Positions 35,945 to 44,301 of a stretch of 64,000 nt of DNA are shown piece by piece; the stretch's first letter is position 1; each line of letters begins with the position of its first letter. The position numbers and the translations under genes are program-made. Source of the DNA: Alloactinosynnema sp. L-07 (lineage in GTDB: Bacteria; Actinomycetota; Actinomycetes; Mycobacteriales; Pseudonocardiaceae); the NCBI RefSeq assembly GCF_900070365.1, contig NZ_LN850107.1, forward strand, positions 496,001-560,000, read 5' to 3'. The notes below the pieces were generated by a model that worked only from the letters and a program-made list of their open reading frames with translations, made no database searches and was not told the DNA's origin.

Positions 35945-36855
35945 CAGAAGTAGCCCTCTCGCTTGCGGTCTTCCATGGCTGCTTCGGAAAGCCGGTCGTC
36001 GGCCCGGGTGGCGCCGCGCTCGGTGAGCCTGCTGGCCGACACCTCGGCGATGACCGCCTCGATGTCGGAAGCGTCGGACAGGATCGCCCCGGTGCACGAG
36101 CCGTCACCAACAGTCCGGTAGCGGACCGTCAGTTCCTGCACCGGCTCGTCGGCGTTCGGGCCGAACCACGGACCGGCCGTCAGCCACATGCCGTCGCGTT
36201 GGAAGACCTCCCGCTGGTGGGCGAAGTAGATCGAGGGCAGGTCGATGTTCTCGCGCTCGATGTAGCGCCAGACGTCGAGTTCAGTCCAGTTGGACAGCGG
36301 GAACACCCGCACATGCTCTCCCGCGCGGTGCCTGCCGTTGTACAGGTTCCACAGTTCGGGACGCTGCCTGCGCGGCTCCCACTGACCGAAGGCGTTGCGC
36401 AGGCTGAAGATGCGCTCCTTGGCCCGCGCGCGCTCCTCGTCGCGGCGGCCGCCGCCGAAGACCGCGTCGAACTTGTTGCTCGTGATGGAATCCAGCAGCG
36501 GCACGGTTTGCAGCGGGTTGCGCGTCCCGTCCGGACGCTCCTCCAGCCGACCGTCGTCGATGAAGTCCTGCACGCTGGCCACGACAAGGCGCAGGCCGTA
36601 GCGCTCGACGGTGCGGTCGCGGAACTCGATGACCTCGTCGAGGTTGTGCCCGGTGTCGACGTGCAGCAGCGGGAACGGGACCGGCGCGGGCCAGAACGCC
36701 TTGACCGCCAGGTGCAGCAGGACCGTGGAGTCCTTGCCGCCGGAGAACAGGATCACCGGCCGGTCGAACTCGCCCGCGACCTCGCGGAAGATGTGGATCG
36801 CCTCGGACTCCAGCCGGTCGAGCGCGTCCTGGTGCTTGGAAAGTGTCTGTGTCAT
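35944..36855 (-). CDS. cysD: Sulfate adenylyltransferase catalytic subunit
   Basis: ATP-pyrophosphatase-type subunit that adenylates sulfate. 303 residues with the PP-loop LFSGGKDSTVLLHLA near residue 40. The downstream blocks PLLHVDTGHNLDEVIEFRD, GGGRRDEERARAKERIFSLR and FPLSNWTELDVWRYI are all typical of CysD. It is transcribed between cysH and cysN with overlaps of a few bases, so complex subunits are made together. Confidence 0.94.
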   Translation of the reverse strand: MTQTLSKHQDALDRLESEAIHIFREVAGEFDRPVILFSGGKDSTVLLHLAVKAFWPAPVPFPLLHVDTGHNLDEVIEFRDRTVERYGLRLVVASVQDFIDDGRLEERPDGTRNPLQTVPLLDSITSNKFDAVFGGGRRDEERARAKERIFSLRNAFGQWEPRRQRPELWNLYNGRHRAGEHVRVFPLSNWTELDVWRYIERENIDLPSIYFAHQREVFQRDGMWLTAGPWFGPNADEPVQELTVRYRTVGDGSCTGAILSDASDIEAVIAEVSASRLTERGATRADDRLSEAAMEDRKREGYF

Positions 36856-36860
36856 GTCCT

Positions 36861-37544
36861 CTACCCGTGCAATCCGCACTCGGTCTTCGACTGGCCCGCC
36901 CACCGGCCGCTGCGCGCGTCCTCGCCCGGCTTGGGCAGGGCGGTGCACGGCGCGCAGCCGATGGAGAGATAGCCGATGCTGACGAGCGGGTTCTCCAAGA
37001 TCCCGTGGTCGGCGATGTAGCCGTTGAAGCGGTCGTCCGACCACGCGGCGATCGGGTTGATCTTCACCAGTCCGTTGCGGTCGTCCCACTGCACGATCGG
37101 CGTGTTGGCCCGCGTCGGCGCGTCGACCCGGCGCACGCCGGTCACCCACGCGTCATAGCCCTTGAGCGTGTTCTGCAGCGGTACCACCTTGCGCAGGAAG
37201 CAGCACTGGGTCGGGTCGGTCTGGTTCAGCAGGCCGAACTCGGCCTCCTGGTCGGCCACCGACTGCTCGGCCTCGGCGTTGACGATGCGCACCTCGGGGT
37301 ACACCGCCGCCACCGCGTCGCGGGTGCCGATGGTCTCCGGGAAGTGATAGCCGGTCTCCAGGAAGAGCACGTCGATCTCGCGCTTCGCCTGGTACGCCAG
37401 GTCGATCAGCACCGCGTCCTGCATGTTGGACGCCACGATCCAGCGGTCGCCGAACGTGTCGCGCACCCACGCCAGCGCCTCCCCGGCGTCGACGTCGGCC
37501 AGTTCCTTCTCGGCCCACTCGGCGAGCTTCTTCAGCTCCGTCAC
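36861..37544 (-). CDS. cysH: Adenylylsulfate (APS) reductase, assimilatory
   Basis: Reduces APS to sulfite with thioredoxin. 227 residues. Iron-sulfur-type cysteines are present (CCFLRK in the middle and GCAPCT near the end), which marks the [4Fe-4S] APS reductases as opposed to PAPS reductases. The catalytic C-terminal motif ECGLHG is intact. Starting with MTELKKLAEWAEKEL, it overlaps the zinc-ribbon gene by four bases. Absence of APS kinase in the operon agrees with APS as substrate. Confidence 0.94.
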   Translation of the reverse strand: MTELKKLAEWAEKELADVDAGEALAWVRDTFGDRWIVASNMQDAVLIDLAYQAKREIDVLFLETGYHFPETIGTRDAVAAVYPEVRIVNAEAEQSVADQEAEFGLLNQTDPTQCCFLRKVVPLQNTLKGYDAWVTGVRRVDAPTRANTPIVQWDDRNGLVKINPIAAWSDDRFNGYIADHGILENPLVSIGYLSIGCAPCTALPKPGEDARSGRWAGQSKTECGLHG

Positions 37545-37699
37545 TTAGCCACCCCCGTTGGCAGATTGAGACCCACGAACTTGACCGTGAAAACGCGCCT
37601 ACAACTCGTGCACAGCCACGCCGCGTGCGGCTCCTCCTGCGGGCGCAGGTCCTCGTCGCCGCAGTAGGGGCAGTGGAACGGCGTCGCCCTCTCGCTCAT
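37541..37699 (-). CDS. Small zinc-ribbon protein of the sulfite-reduction operon
   Basis: 52 residues with two cysteine pairs (FHCPYCGDEDL and AAWLCTSCRRVF) that make a single zinc ribbon, then a short LNLPTGVAK tail. It overlaps sulfite reductase upstream and cysH downstream by four bases each, so it is certainly part of the operon. Its role is unknown; a small metal-binding or redox adaptor for Sir or CysH is a reasonable guess. Confidence 0.8.
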   Translation of the reverse strand: MSERATPFHCPYCGDEDLRPQEEPHAAWLCTSCRRVFTVKFVGLNLPTGVAK

Positions 37700-39387
37700 C
37701 GCAGGTCCGCCTCGTCCGCGCGGGTGACCCACTGGGCGAACCGCTCGTCAGACTGACGCTTGGCCACGAAGTTGCGCACGACCCGCTCGACGTACTCGGG
37801 CAGCTCGACGGCGGTGACCTTGTGGCCACGCAGCTTGCGGCCGAAGCCCGCGTCGAGGCCGAGGCCGCCGCCGAGGTGCACCTGGAAGCCCTCGACCTGG
37901 TTGCCGTCGGCGTCGGTGACGATCTGGCCCTTGACCCCGATGTCGGCGGTCTGGATGCGCGCGCAGGAGTTCGAGCAGCCGTTGATGTGCACCGAGATCG
38001 GCGCGGTGATCCCGTCGGTGATGTCGACCAGGTTGGCTTCGAGCTTGGTGACCAGATCCAGCGCGCGCGCCTTGGTCTCGACGATCGCCAGCTTGCAGAA
38101 CTCGATGCCGGTGCACGCCATCACGCCGCGCCGCCACACCGACGGCTCGGTCTGCAGGCCCAGCTTCGACAGTTCGAGTTGCAGGGCGGAGACCTCGGAC
38201 TCGGGCACGTCGAGCACCACGAGCTTCTGCTGCGGGGTGAAGGTCACCCGGTTCGACCCCGCGCGCTCCACCGCCTTGGCCACCTCGACCAGCACCGAGC
38301 CGGACACCCGGCCCGCGATGGGAGCGGCGCCGACGTAGAACTTGCCGTCCTTCTGCCTGTGCACGCCGATGTGGTCACGCGGGACCGCCGGGACCTCGGG
38401 CGCCGGGCCGTCGATCAGCTTGCGCCCCAGGTACTTCTCCTCCATGACCTCGCGGAACTTGGCCGCACCCCAGTCCTTGACCAGGAACTTGATGCGCGCG
38501 CGGTGGCGCAGGCGGCGGTAGCCGTAGTCGCGGAAGACGCTGATCACCGCGCCGTAGACGTCGGCGACCTCCTCCAGCGGCACCCAGGCGCCGAGACGCT
38601 GGGCGATCATCGGGTTGGTCGACAGGCCGCCGCCGACCCAGACGTCGAAGCCGGGGCCGTGCTCGGGGTGGTTGACGCCGACGAACGCGACATCGTGGAT
38701 CTCGTGGGCCACGTCCGGCAGGCCGGAGACCGCGGACTTGAACTTGCGCGGCAGGTTCGAGAACGCCTTGTCGCCGATGAAGCGGCGCTTGATCTCCTCG
38801 ATGGCCGGGGTGCCGTCGATCACCTCGTCCTCGGCGATGCCCGCCACCGGCGAACCGAGGACGACGCGCGGGCTGTCGCCGCAGGCCTCCATCGTGGTCA
38901 GGCCCGCGCCTTCGAGCTTGGCCCAGATGGTGGGCATGTCCTCGACCCGGATCCAGTGGTACTGGATGTTCTGCCGGTCGGTGATGTCGGCGGTGTCGCG
39001 CGCGTAGGTCTGCGACACCTCGCCGATGACCTGCAACTGCTGGGTGGTCACCGCGCCGCCGTCGATGCGGATGCGGAGCATGAAGTACTCGTCGTCGAGC
39101 TCTTCTGGCTCCAGGGTCGCGGTCCGGCCGCCGTCGATCCCTGGCTTGCGCTGGGTGTAGAGCCCGTACCAGCGGAAACGTCCCCGCAGGTCGCCCGGGT
39201 CGATGCTGTCGAAGCCGCCCTTGGCGTAGATGTTCTCGATGCGCTCCCGCACGTGCAGCGGGTTGTCGTCCTTCTTGGACCGCTCGTTGGGATTCAGCGG
39301 TTCTCGGTAGCCGAGCGCCCACTGGCCCTCACCCCGGCGGACCGGAGTGCGGGCCGGGGCGGTCTTCTGAGGTGTGGTGGGAGACAC
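37696..39387 (-). CDS. sir: Ferredoxin-dependent sulfite reductase (siroheme, [4Fe-4S])
   Basis: Six-electron reduction of sulfite to sulfide. The 563-residue product has two nitrite/sulfite-reductase repeats. Substrate/siroheme Arg/Lys residues lie around TADITDRQNIQYHWIR, and the cluster cysteines are in ACTGIEFCKLA and NGCSNSCAR, in the Cys-x5-Cys and Cys-x3-Cys pattern shared with SirA/NirA. The pathway context favours sulfite over nitrite. GTG 39385-39387 follows a GGAGG site that can be sequestered by an upstream helix. Confidence 0.92.
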   Translation of the reverse strand: MSPTTPQKTAPARTPVRRGEGQWALGYREPLNPNERSKKDDNPLHVRERIENIYAKGGFDSIDPGDLRGRFRWYGLYTQRKPGIDGGRTATLEPEELDDEYFMLRIRIDGGAVTTQQLQVIGEVSQTYARDTADITDRQNIQYHWIRVEDMPTIWAKLEGAGLTTMEACGDSPRVVLGSPVAGIAEDEVIDGTPAIEEIKRRFIGDKAFSNLPRKFKSAVSGLPDVAHEIHDVAFVGVNHPEHGPGFDVWVGGGLSTNPMIAQRLGAWVPLEEVADVYGAVISVFRDYGYRRLRHRARIKFLVKDWGAAKFREVMEEKYLGRKLIDGPAPEVPAVPRDHIGVHRQKDGKFYVGAAPIAGRVSGSVLVEVAKAVERAGSNRVTFTPQQKLVVLDVPESEVSALQLELSKLGLQTEPSVWRRGVMACTGIEFCKLAIVETKARALDLVTKLEANLVDITDGITAPISVHINGCSNSCARIQTADIGVKGQIVTDADGNQVEGFQVHLGGGLGLDAGFGRKLRGHKVTAVELPEYVERVVRNFVAKRQSDERFAQWVTRADEADLR

Positions 39388-39390
39388 CGG

Positions 39391-39446
39391 CTGTCCTCCG
39401 GGGTTGGGGCGCCGCGCGCGCCGACCAGGACCCTTGGTTAGGACAG
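39391..39446 (-). promoter_or_regulatory. Possible anti-Shine-Dalgarno helix of the sulfur operon
   Basis: On the minus strand CTGTCCT (39440-39446) can pair with AGGACAG (39391-39397), which includes part of the GGAGG site of sir. The upstream partner lies just after the leader-peptide stop, so translation of the leader could open or close the site. The pairing is seen; regulation is inferred. Confidence 0.4.
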
Positions 39447-39501
39447 GGAACTCAGCCGACGTGCCCGAGCGCCTGCTGAATCATGAGATAGCGGCGACGG
39501 G

Positions 39502-39588
39502 TCAGATGTCCTGACGGCACATCGCGCTGGAGACGCGACGGAAGTCGACGTGGCGGCGGGCCACGAGGAAGACTTCGGTCGCTGACAT
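39502..39588 (-). CDS. Leader peptide of the cysteine/sulfur operon
   Basis: A 28-residue open frame ending about 115 bases before sir. It reads MSATEVFLVA then RRHVDFRRVSSAMCR and QDI. The R-x-H-V-D-x-x-R-x-x-S-A-x-C-R pattern matches the actinobacterial putative leader peptides found before sulfur genes. The single Cys codon near its end would make its translation sensitive to Cys-tRNA supply. I recall cysteine-responsive attenuation shown for similar leaders in mycobacteria; here it is inference. Confidence 0.75.
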   Translation of the reverse strand: MSATEVFLVARRHVDFRRVSSAMCRQDI

Positions 39589-39707
39589 GGGTCAAGGCTC
39601 TCACGCGTCCACGGTGTGGTCCACAGCCATCCGCATGCTGGGATGGACGTCACGCACTTGCGCCGGCGGGAATATGTCGTTCTCACCGCGCCTGCGAGGA
39701 TGGTGGC

Positions 39708-40922
39708 GTGCCCTCCGTCCTGCCTGATGGCGAACCCGCGCCCACCGACGGCGTGTTGCCCGCGACCGCGCTCGCGGGACTGGGCGCGCGCCCCTTCGGC
39801 GTCTACGTCCACGTGCCGTTCTGCGCCACCCGCTGCGGCTACTGCGACTTCAACACCTACACGCCGGGCGAGCTGGGCACGTCGGCGTCGCCGTCGTCCT
39901 GGCTGGAGGGGCTCAAGCGCGAACTCGACCTGGCCGCCCGGGTGCTGGGCACCCCGCCCGCGGCCGACACGGTCTTCGTCGGCGGCGGCACCCCGTCGCT
40001 GCTGGGCGCCGACGGGCTGGGCGAGGTGCTGGCGGCGGTCCGGTCGACCTTCGGGCTGGCCGAGGGCGCCGAGGTGACCACCGAGTCCAACCCCGAGTCG
40101 ACATCGCCGGAGTTCTTCGCGGGCATCAGCGACGCCGGGTACACGCGGATCTCCCTTGGCATGCAGTCCGCCGCACGACACGTGCTGGCTGTCCTCGACC
40201 GGACCCACACGCCCGGCCGCGCGGTCGACGCGGCGCGGGAGGCGCGGGCCGCGGGCATCGAGCACGTCAACCTCGACCTCATCTACGGCACGCCGGGGGA
40301 GCGGCCCGAGGACTTGGCCGCCTCGCTGGACGCGGTCCTCGCCGCCGGGGTCGACCACGTCTCGGCCTACGCGCTGATCATCGAGGAAGGCACGGCGCTG
40401 GCCCGCCGCATCCGCCGCGGTGATCTGCCCGCGCCGGACGACGACGTGCTCGCCGACCGCTACGAGCAAGTGGACGACACACTGTCGGCGGCTGGGCTGA
40501 CCTGGTACGAGGTGTCGAACTGGGCCTCGTCGGACGCCGCCCGCTGCCGCCACAACCTGGGCTACTGGCTCGGCGGCGACTGGTGGGGCGCGGGCCCCGG
40601 CGCGCACAGCCACGTCGGCGGCGTGCGCTGGTGGAACGTCAAGCACCCCGCCCGCTACGCCGAACTGCTGGCCGACGGCTCGTCGCCCGCGGCGGGCCGG
40701 GAGCGGCTCTCGGCCGACGACCAGCGGGTGGAGCGTGTCCTGCTCGAACTGAGGCTTGCCGAGGGCCTTCCGCTGGACGCGCTCGACGAGTCGGGCCGCG
40801 CCCAAGCCGAACTGGCCGCGCGCGACGGACTGCTCGACGCCCCGTCGCTGTCGGCGGGCCGCTGTGTCCTCACCTCACGCGGGCGTCTGCTCGCCGACGC
40901 CGTGGTCCGCCGCCTGACCTGA
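39708..40922 (+). CDS. hemW: Radical SAM heme chaperone HemW
   Basis: Heme-delivery protein related to coproporphyrinogen oxidase HemN. 404 residues with the radical SAM cysteines in CATRCGYCDFNTY (C-x3-C-x2-C), the GGGTPS block, SNPESTSPE, and LDLIYGTPGE. The HemW C-terminal domain is present. It lacks the extra N-terminal cysteine of true HemN. The start is GTG 39708. It is divergent from the leader peptide of the sulfur operon. Confidence 0.92.
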   Translation: MPSVLPDGEPAPTDGVLPATALAGLGARPFGVYVHVPFCATRCGYCDFNTYTPGELGTSASPSSWLEGLKRELDLAARVLGTPPAADTVFVGGGTPSLLGADGLGEVLAAVRSTFGLAEGAEVTTESNPESTSPEFFAGISDAGYTRISLGMQSAARHVLAVLDRTHTPGRAVDAAREARAAGIEHVNLDLIYGTPGERPEDLAASLDAVLAAGVDHVSAYALIIEEGTALARRIRRGDLPAPDDDVLADRYEQVDDTLSAAGLTWYEVSNWASSDAARCRHNLGYWLGGDWWGAGPGAHSHVGGVRWWNVKHPARYAELLADGSSPAAGRERLSADDQRVERVLLELRLAEGLPLDALDESGRAQAELAARDGLLDAPSLSAGRCVLTSRGRLLADAVVRRLT

Positions 40923-41525
40923 CGGGGTCCGCCAGCCCTTGATCATCCGGCTGATCAGGTAGCTGTACTCGTCGCGCAGCCGCCGCTGGTCCGCCGGGGC
41001 GGCCTCGGCCAGCGTCGTTCCCGCGGAACCGAGCATGGAGAACATGATCCGGGTGGCCGTGTCCAGCGGCACCGGATCGATCTCCTTGGTCGCGATCAGC
41101 GCGGTGATCAGCTTCTCGATGATCCCGTAGGCGTAGGTCCCCTCGGCCAGGTGCCACTCCGGCCAGCCCAGCGCGGTGGGCGCCTCCCGCCAGACGATCC
41201 GGCTGTAGGTCGGGTCGAGGCACTGGTCGAGGAACGCGTCGAGCGCCCAGAGCGCGCCCTCCCACGGGTCGCTCGCCGTGGCCGCGAGCCGCGTCACGTT
41301 GTCGACGGCGGCCGATTCCAGGGTGTCGTGCACCGCGCGGAACAGGGCCTGCTTGTTGCTGAAGTGGTGGTAGACCGCGCCGCGGGTCGCGTTGATGTCC
41401 GCGGCCACGTCCTCAAGTGCGGTTTTGGCGAACCCGAATTCGGCGAACCGCCTGGTCGCGGCCTCGATCAAGGCGGCGCGGGTGGCGTCGGAGTACTGCT
41501 CGCGCCTGCTCTTGACGGTCGACAT
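40875..41525 (-). CDS. TetR-family transcriptional regulator
   Basis: Predicted repressor of the divergent P450 gene. 216 residues: an N-terminal helix-turn-helix (ALIEAATRRFAEFGFAKTALEDVAADINATRGAVYHHFSNKQALFRAV) and an all-helical ligand domain with CLDPTYSRIVWREAPTALGW. ATG at 41523-41525 (MSTVKSRREQ) lies beside a perfect palindrome at 41543-41559. Its 3' end overlaps hemW by 48 bases, convergent. The ligand is unknown. Confidence 0.9.
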   Translation of the reverse strand: MSTVKSRREQYSDATRAALIEAATRRFAEFGFAKTALEDVAADINATRGAVYHHFSNKQALFRAVHDTLESAAVDNVTRLAATASDPWEGALWALDAFLDQCLDPTYSRIVWREAPTALGWPEWHLAEGTYAYGIIEKLITALIATKEIDPVPLDTATRIMFSMLGSAGTTLAEAAPADQRRLRDEYSYLISRMIKGWRTPSGQAADHGVGEQTPA

Positions 41526-41542
41526 GGTGTAGAACGATAGTG

Positions 41543-41559
41543 ACATACACGGTGTATGT
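41543..41559. promoter_or_regulatory. Operator ACATACAC-g-GTGTATGT
   Basis: A perfect 17-bp inverted repeat centred in the 58-base gap between the divergent TetR and P450 starts; it could block both promoters. A typical TetR-family site. Confidence 0.75.
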
Positions 41560-41583
41560 GACCAACGCAGGGAAGGTGAAGCG

Positions 41584-42792
41584 ATGACAGAGACGTTGTT
41601 CAACCCCTTCGCGCCTGGGTTCGATGAGAATCCTTATCCGCACTACGCCGAACTGCGGTCGGCCGACGCGGTCCAGGAACACCCGTTGGGGTTCTGGTAC
41701 GTCTCCCGCTTCGAGGACGTCACCACCCTCCTGCGGTCCGGCCTGTCGGTCGAGCCGCGCCACCTCGCCCCGCACCCGGTCCGCGACGAGATGCGCAAGG
41801 CCGCCGCGGGCGACGGCGACTGGCGCCTGGGCGGCCTCTCGATGCTCGACCGCGACCCGCCAGACCACACCCGCCTGCGCGGCCTGGTCGCGAAGGTCTT
41901 CACCCCCCGCGCGATCAACGCGCTCGAACCCCGCATCACGGCACTGGTCGACGCGGCGTTGGATCGGATGGCCGACCTCGGCCGGTTCGATGTGGTGGAC
42001 GAGTTGGCCTTCCCGCTGCCGTTCGCGGTGATCACCGACATGATGGGCATGCCGCCCACCGACGAGGCCCGGCTGCGCGAGCTCACCGGCACCCTGGTCC
42101 GGTCACTGGAACCGGTGGTCGACCCCGAACTGGCCACCCGCATCGGCGAGTCCGACCGCGAGTTCGCCATGCTCACCGCCGAGGCCATCGCCTGGAAGCG
42201 CGCCAACCCCGCCGACGACCTGCTCACCGCCCTCATCGACGCCGAACACGAAGGCGATGTCCTCAGCGACGACGAACTGATCGCCCAGGTCGGCCTGCTG
42301 TACGTGGCGGGCCACGAGACCACGGTCAACCTGATCTCCAACGGCGTCGTCGCGCTGCTGCGTAACCCGGACCAACTGGCCGCCCTACGCGCCGACCCGA
42401 CGCTGATCGACAACGCGGTCGAGGAACTCCTGCGCTACGACAGCCCGGTTCAGCTGAGCCGCCGCATCACCACGTCGGCCTTCGAGTTGGCGGGCCGCGA
42501 GATCCCGGCGGGCATCTTCGTGATCGCGGGCCTCGCCTCGGCCAACCACGACCCGGACCACTGGGGCCCCGACGCGGGCGACCTGCGCCTGGACCGCCCC
42601 AACGCCCGCCACCACGTCTCCTTCGGCGCCGGGCCGCACCACTGCCTCGGTGCGGCCCTGGCCCGGCTGGAAGGTCGGATCGCTCTCGGCAGGCTGGTCG
42701 AACGCTTCCCCGACTTGGCACTGGACGGCCCGGTGGAGTGGAACGGCCGAATCAACCTGCGCGGCGCGGCGAAGGTCCCGGTGACAGTCTGA
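41584..42792 (+). CDS. Cytochrome P450
   Basis: Soluble class I bacterial P450 of 402 residues. The I-helix motif is AGHETTVNLI, the ExxR motif is in EELLRYDSPVQ, and the heme loop is FGAGPHHCLGAALARLEG with the axial Cys. Everything needed for monooxygenation is present. No ferredoxin or reductase gene is adjacent, so it must use electron partners encoded elsewhere. It is controlled by the divergent TetR gene. The substrate cannot be inferred. Confidence 0.92.
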   Translation: MTETLFNPFAPGFDENPYPHYAELRSADAVQEHPLGFWYVSRFEDVTTLLRSGLSVEPRHLAPHPVRDEMRKAAAGDGDWRLGGLSMLDRDPPDHTRLRGLVAKVFTPRAINALEPRITALVDAALDRMADLGRFDVVDELAFPLPFAVITDMMGMPPTDEARLRELTGTLVRSLEPVVDPELATRIGESDREFAMLTAEAIAWKRANPADDLLTALIDAEHEGDVLSDDELIAQVGLLYVAGHETTVNLISNGVVALLRNPDQLAALRADPTLIDNAVEELLRYDSPVQLSRRITTSAFELAGREIPAGIFVIAGLASANHDPDHWGPDAGDLRLDRPNARHHVSFGAGPHHCLGAALARLEGRIALGRLVERFPDLALDGPVEWNGRINLRGAAKVPVTV

Positions 42793-42801
42793 ACCCGATG
42801 C

Positions 42802-42833
42802 CCCAGCCCGCGAAGATCGTCCCGCGGGCTGGG
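42802..42833. terminator. Bidirectional terminator after the P450 gene
   Basis: Stem CCCAGCCCGCG / CGCGGGCTGGG (11 bp) around a 10-base loop, between the convergent P450 and lipoprotein genes. Confidence 0.8.
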
Positions 42834-43277
42834 TCAGCTCGTCGGCGCCGGTGAGCGGTCTGGAGGTTCCTGACTACACGCGTCGGCCCGTACTTCGTCA
42901 GCCGTAGGGAACTTCGTCCGCAGCTCCTCGGCGAACCTGGCCCGATCCACCCCGTGCGCCACTCCGATGATCACTGACGCGGGGATCGCCTCCACGCGGG
43001 CGAGCTTCACCAATTCCGGCTGGTCCTTGAATATCACTTTGAACCGCTCGTACCCTTGGGCCTTCGTCTCGGCCTTAATCGCGCCGACCCGCTTGTCCGC
43101 TCGAAGCTCGGTGGTCACCGACTCCATTTCCGCGTCGGTGTTCAGGTAGATCACCATCTGGTCTGGATAGTTCTGGCACTCATCTATGCCCGCAGCAGGT
43201 GTCTTCGCCAAAGACTCGGACGAAGGGGCACATGCGGCGAGCGCGAAGACGGCGACAACCAGAAAAGCGAGGCGCAT
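42834..43277 (-). CDS. Lipoprotein with an FtsX-extracellular-domain-like fold
   Basis: 147 residues. Lipoprotein signal with lipobox ALAAC at residue 16. The mature part resembles the extracellular domain of cell-division protein FtsX: MVIYLNTDAEMESVTTELRADKRVGAI, ETKAQGYERFKVIFKDQPELVKL, then EAIPASVIIGV. In FtsX this domain activates a peptidoglycan hydrolase. Here it is stand-alone and membrane-tethered, without the four-helix permease. Function is inferred only. Confidence 0.75.
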   Translation of the reverse strand: MRLAFLVVAVFALAACAPSSESLAKTPAAGIDECQNYPDQMVIYLNTDAEMESVTTELRADKRVGAIKAETKAQGYERFKVIFKDQPELVKLARVEAIPASVIIGVAHGVDRARFAEELRTKFPTADEVRADACSQEPPDRSPAPTS

Positions 43278-43289
43278 GGCCGCACTCTG

Positions 43290-44159
43290 TCACACCTCCG
43301 CGTGTGCCCGCCGACGCGTGATCCACCACGCCAGCAAACCCGCTGGGAAGAACATCAGCACGCCGTAAACCGCCCCAGGCACCGCCAACGCCGAGTTGTT
43401 CATGACGGTCAAAGCGATCGTGATCGCCAACGTGCTGTTGTGGATGCCCACCTCGAAAGCCGAAGCGATCGCCTGCTTCTCGCTCACCTTCACCAACCGC
43501 GGCACGAAGTACCCAAGCGCCAGGCTCAGCACGCACAGCAGCAACGCCACGATGCCGACATCACGCAGGTACCCGGCGAGGTTGGCCCGCTCCGCCACCA
43601 AGGCCCCGACGATCACCGCCACCAGCACCACGATCGACGCGATCTTCACCGGCTTGCGCATCCGCTCCGCGAACTCCGGGAACCGCCGGTTCACCGCCAT
43701 CCCGATCGCCACCGGGATCAGCACGATCGCGAACACCGTGAGCATCTTGGCGGGCTGCAGACCGAGCGACGTGTCGTCGTCCATGAAGCCGGCCACCGAC
43801 AGGTTGACCACGATCGGCAGGGTGAAGACCGCCAGCACGGAGTTGATCGCCGTCAGCGTGATGTTGAGCGCGACGTCCCCGCCCGCCAGGTGGCTGAAGA
43901 TGTTCGCCGTCGTCCCGCCAGGAGACGCCGCCAGCAGCATCATGCCGACCGCCAGTACCGGGGACAGGTCGAACAGCAACACCAGGCCCAAGCACAACAC
44001 CGGCAACACCAGCACCTGGACTCCCAGCGCCACCAGGGCGGCGCGGGGGAAGCGGGCTACGCGGGTGAAGTCGGCGATCGTCAGTGACAGGCCGAGGCCG
44101 AACATCACGATCGCGAGTGCGATCGGCAGGAACACAGTGGTCAAGGTCGATGAAGCCAT
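43290..44159 (-). CDS. Bile acid:sodium symporter-family (BASS) transporter
   Basis: Membrane transporter with about nine or ten helices in 289 residues. Conserved family parts are MFGLGLSLTIADF, LLAASPGGTTANIFSHLAGGDVALNI (sodium-site loop) and GIHNSTLAITIALTVMNN in the second repeat. Likely a Na+-coupled symporter of an organic anion; the substrate is unknown. ATG at 44157-44159 (MASSTLTTVFLP) is preferred over a longer frame. It lies 12 bases downstream of nothing on its strand and is probably co-transcribed with the FtsX-like lipoprotein gene that follows it. Confidence 0.87.
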   Translation of the reverse strand: MASSTLTTVFLPIALAIVMFGLGLSLTIADFTRVARFPRAALVALGVQVLVLPVLCLGLVLLFDLSPVLAVGMMLLAASPGGTTANIFSHLAGGDVALNITLTAINSVLAVFTLPIVVNLSVAGFMDDDTSLGLQPAKMLTVFAIVLIPVAIGMAVNRRFPEFAERMRKPVKIASIVVLVAVIVGALVAERANLAGYLRDVGIVALLLCVLSLALGYFVPRLVKVSEKQAIASAFEVGIHNSTLAITIALTVMNNSALAVPGAVYGVLMFFPAGLLAWWITRRRAHAEV

Positions 44160-44301
44160 GGTCACTCCCTCGCATCCGGTGCGAGAATGGTTCAGATAAA
44201 CCGGACAAAGTCGCAATAGGCATGTCCGAAACGTGATCCCGGCACCGACTCGCCCAGCGGCCGCCGCCGCTCCGTAAACTTGACGGAAAGGGAGGTGTCA
44301 C

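Noticed and set aside
44160..44301. CIRCE element upstream of hrcA
   Set aside because: Looked for TTAGCACTC-N9-GAGTGCTAA and found nothing similar.
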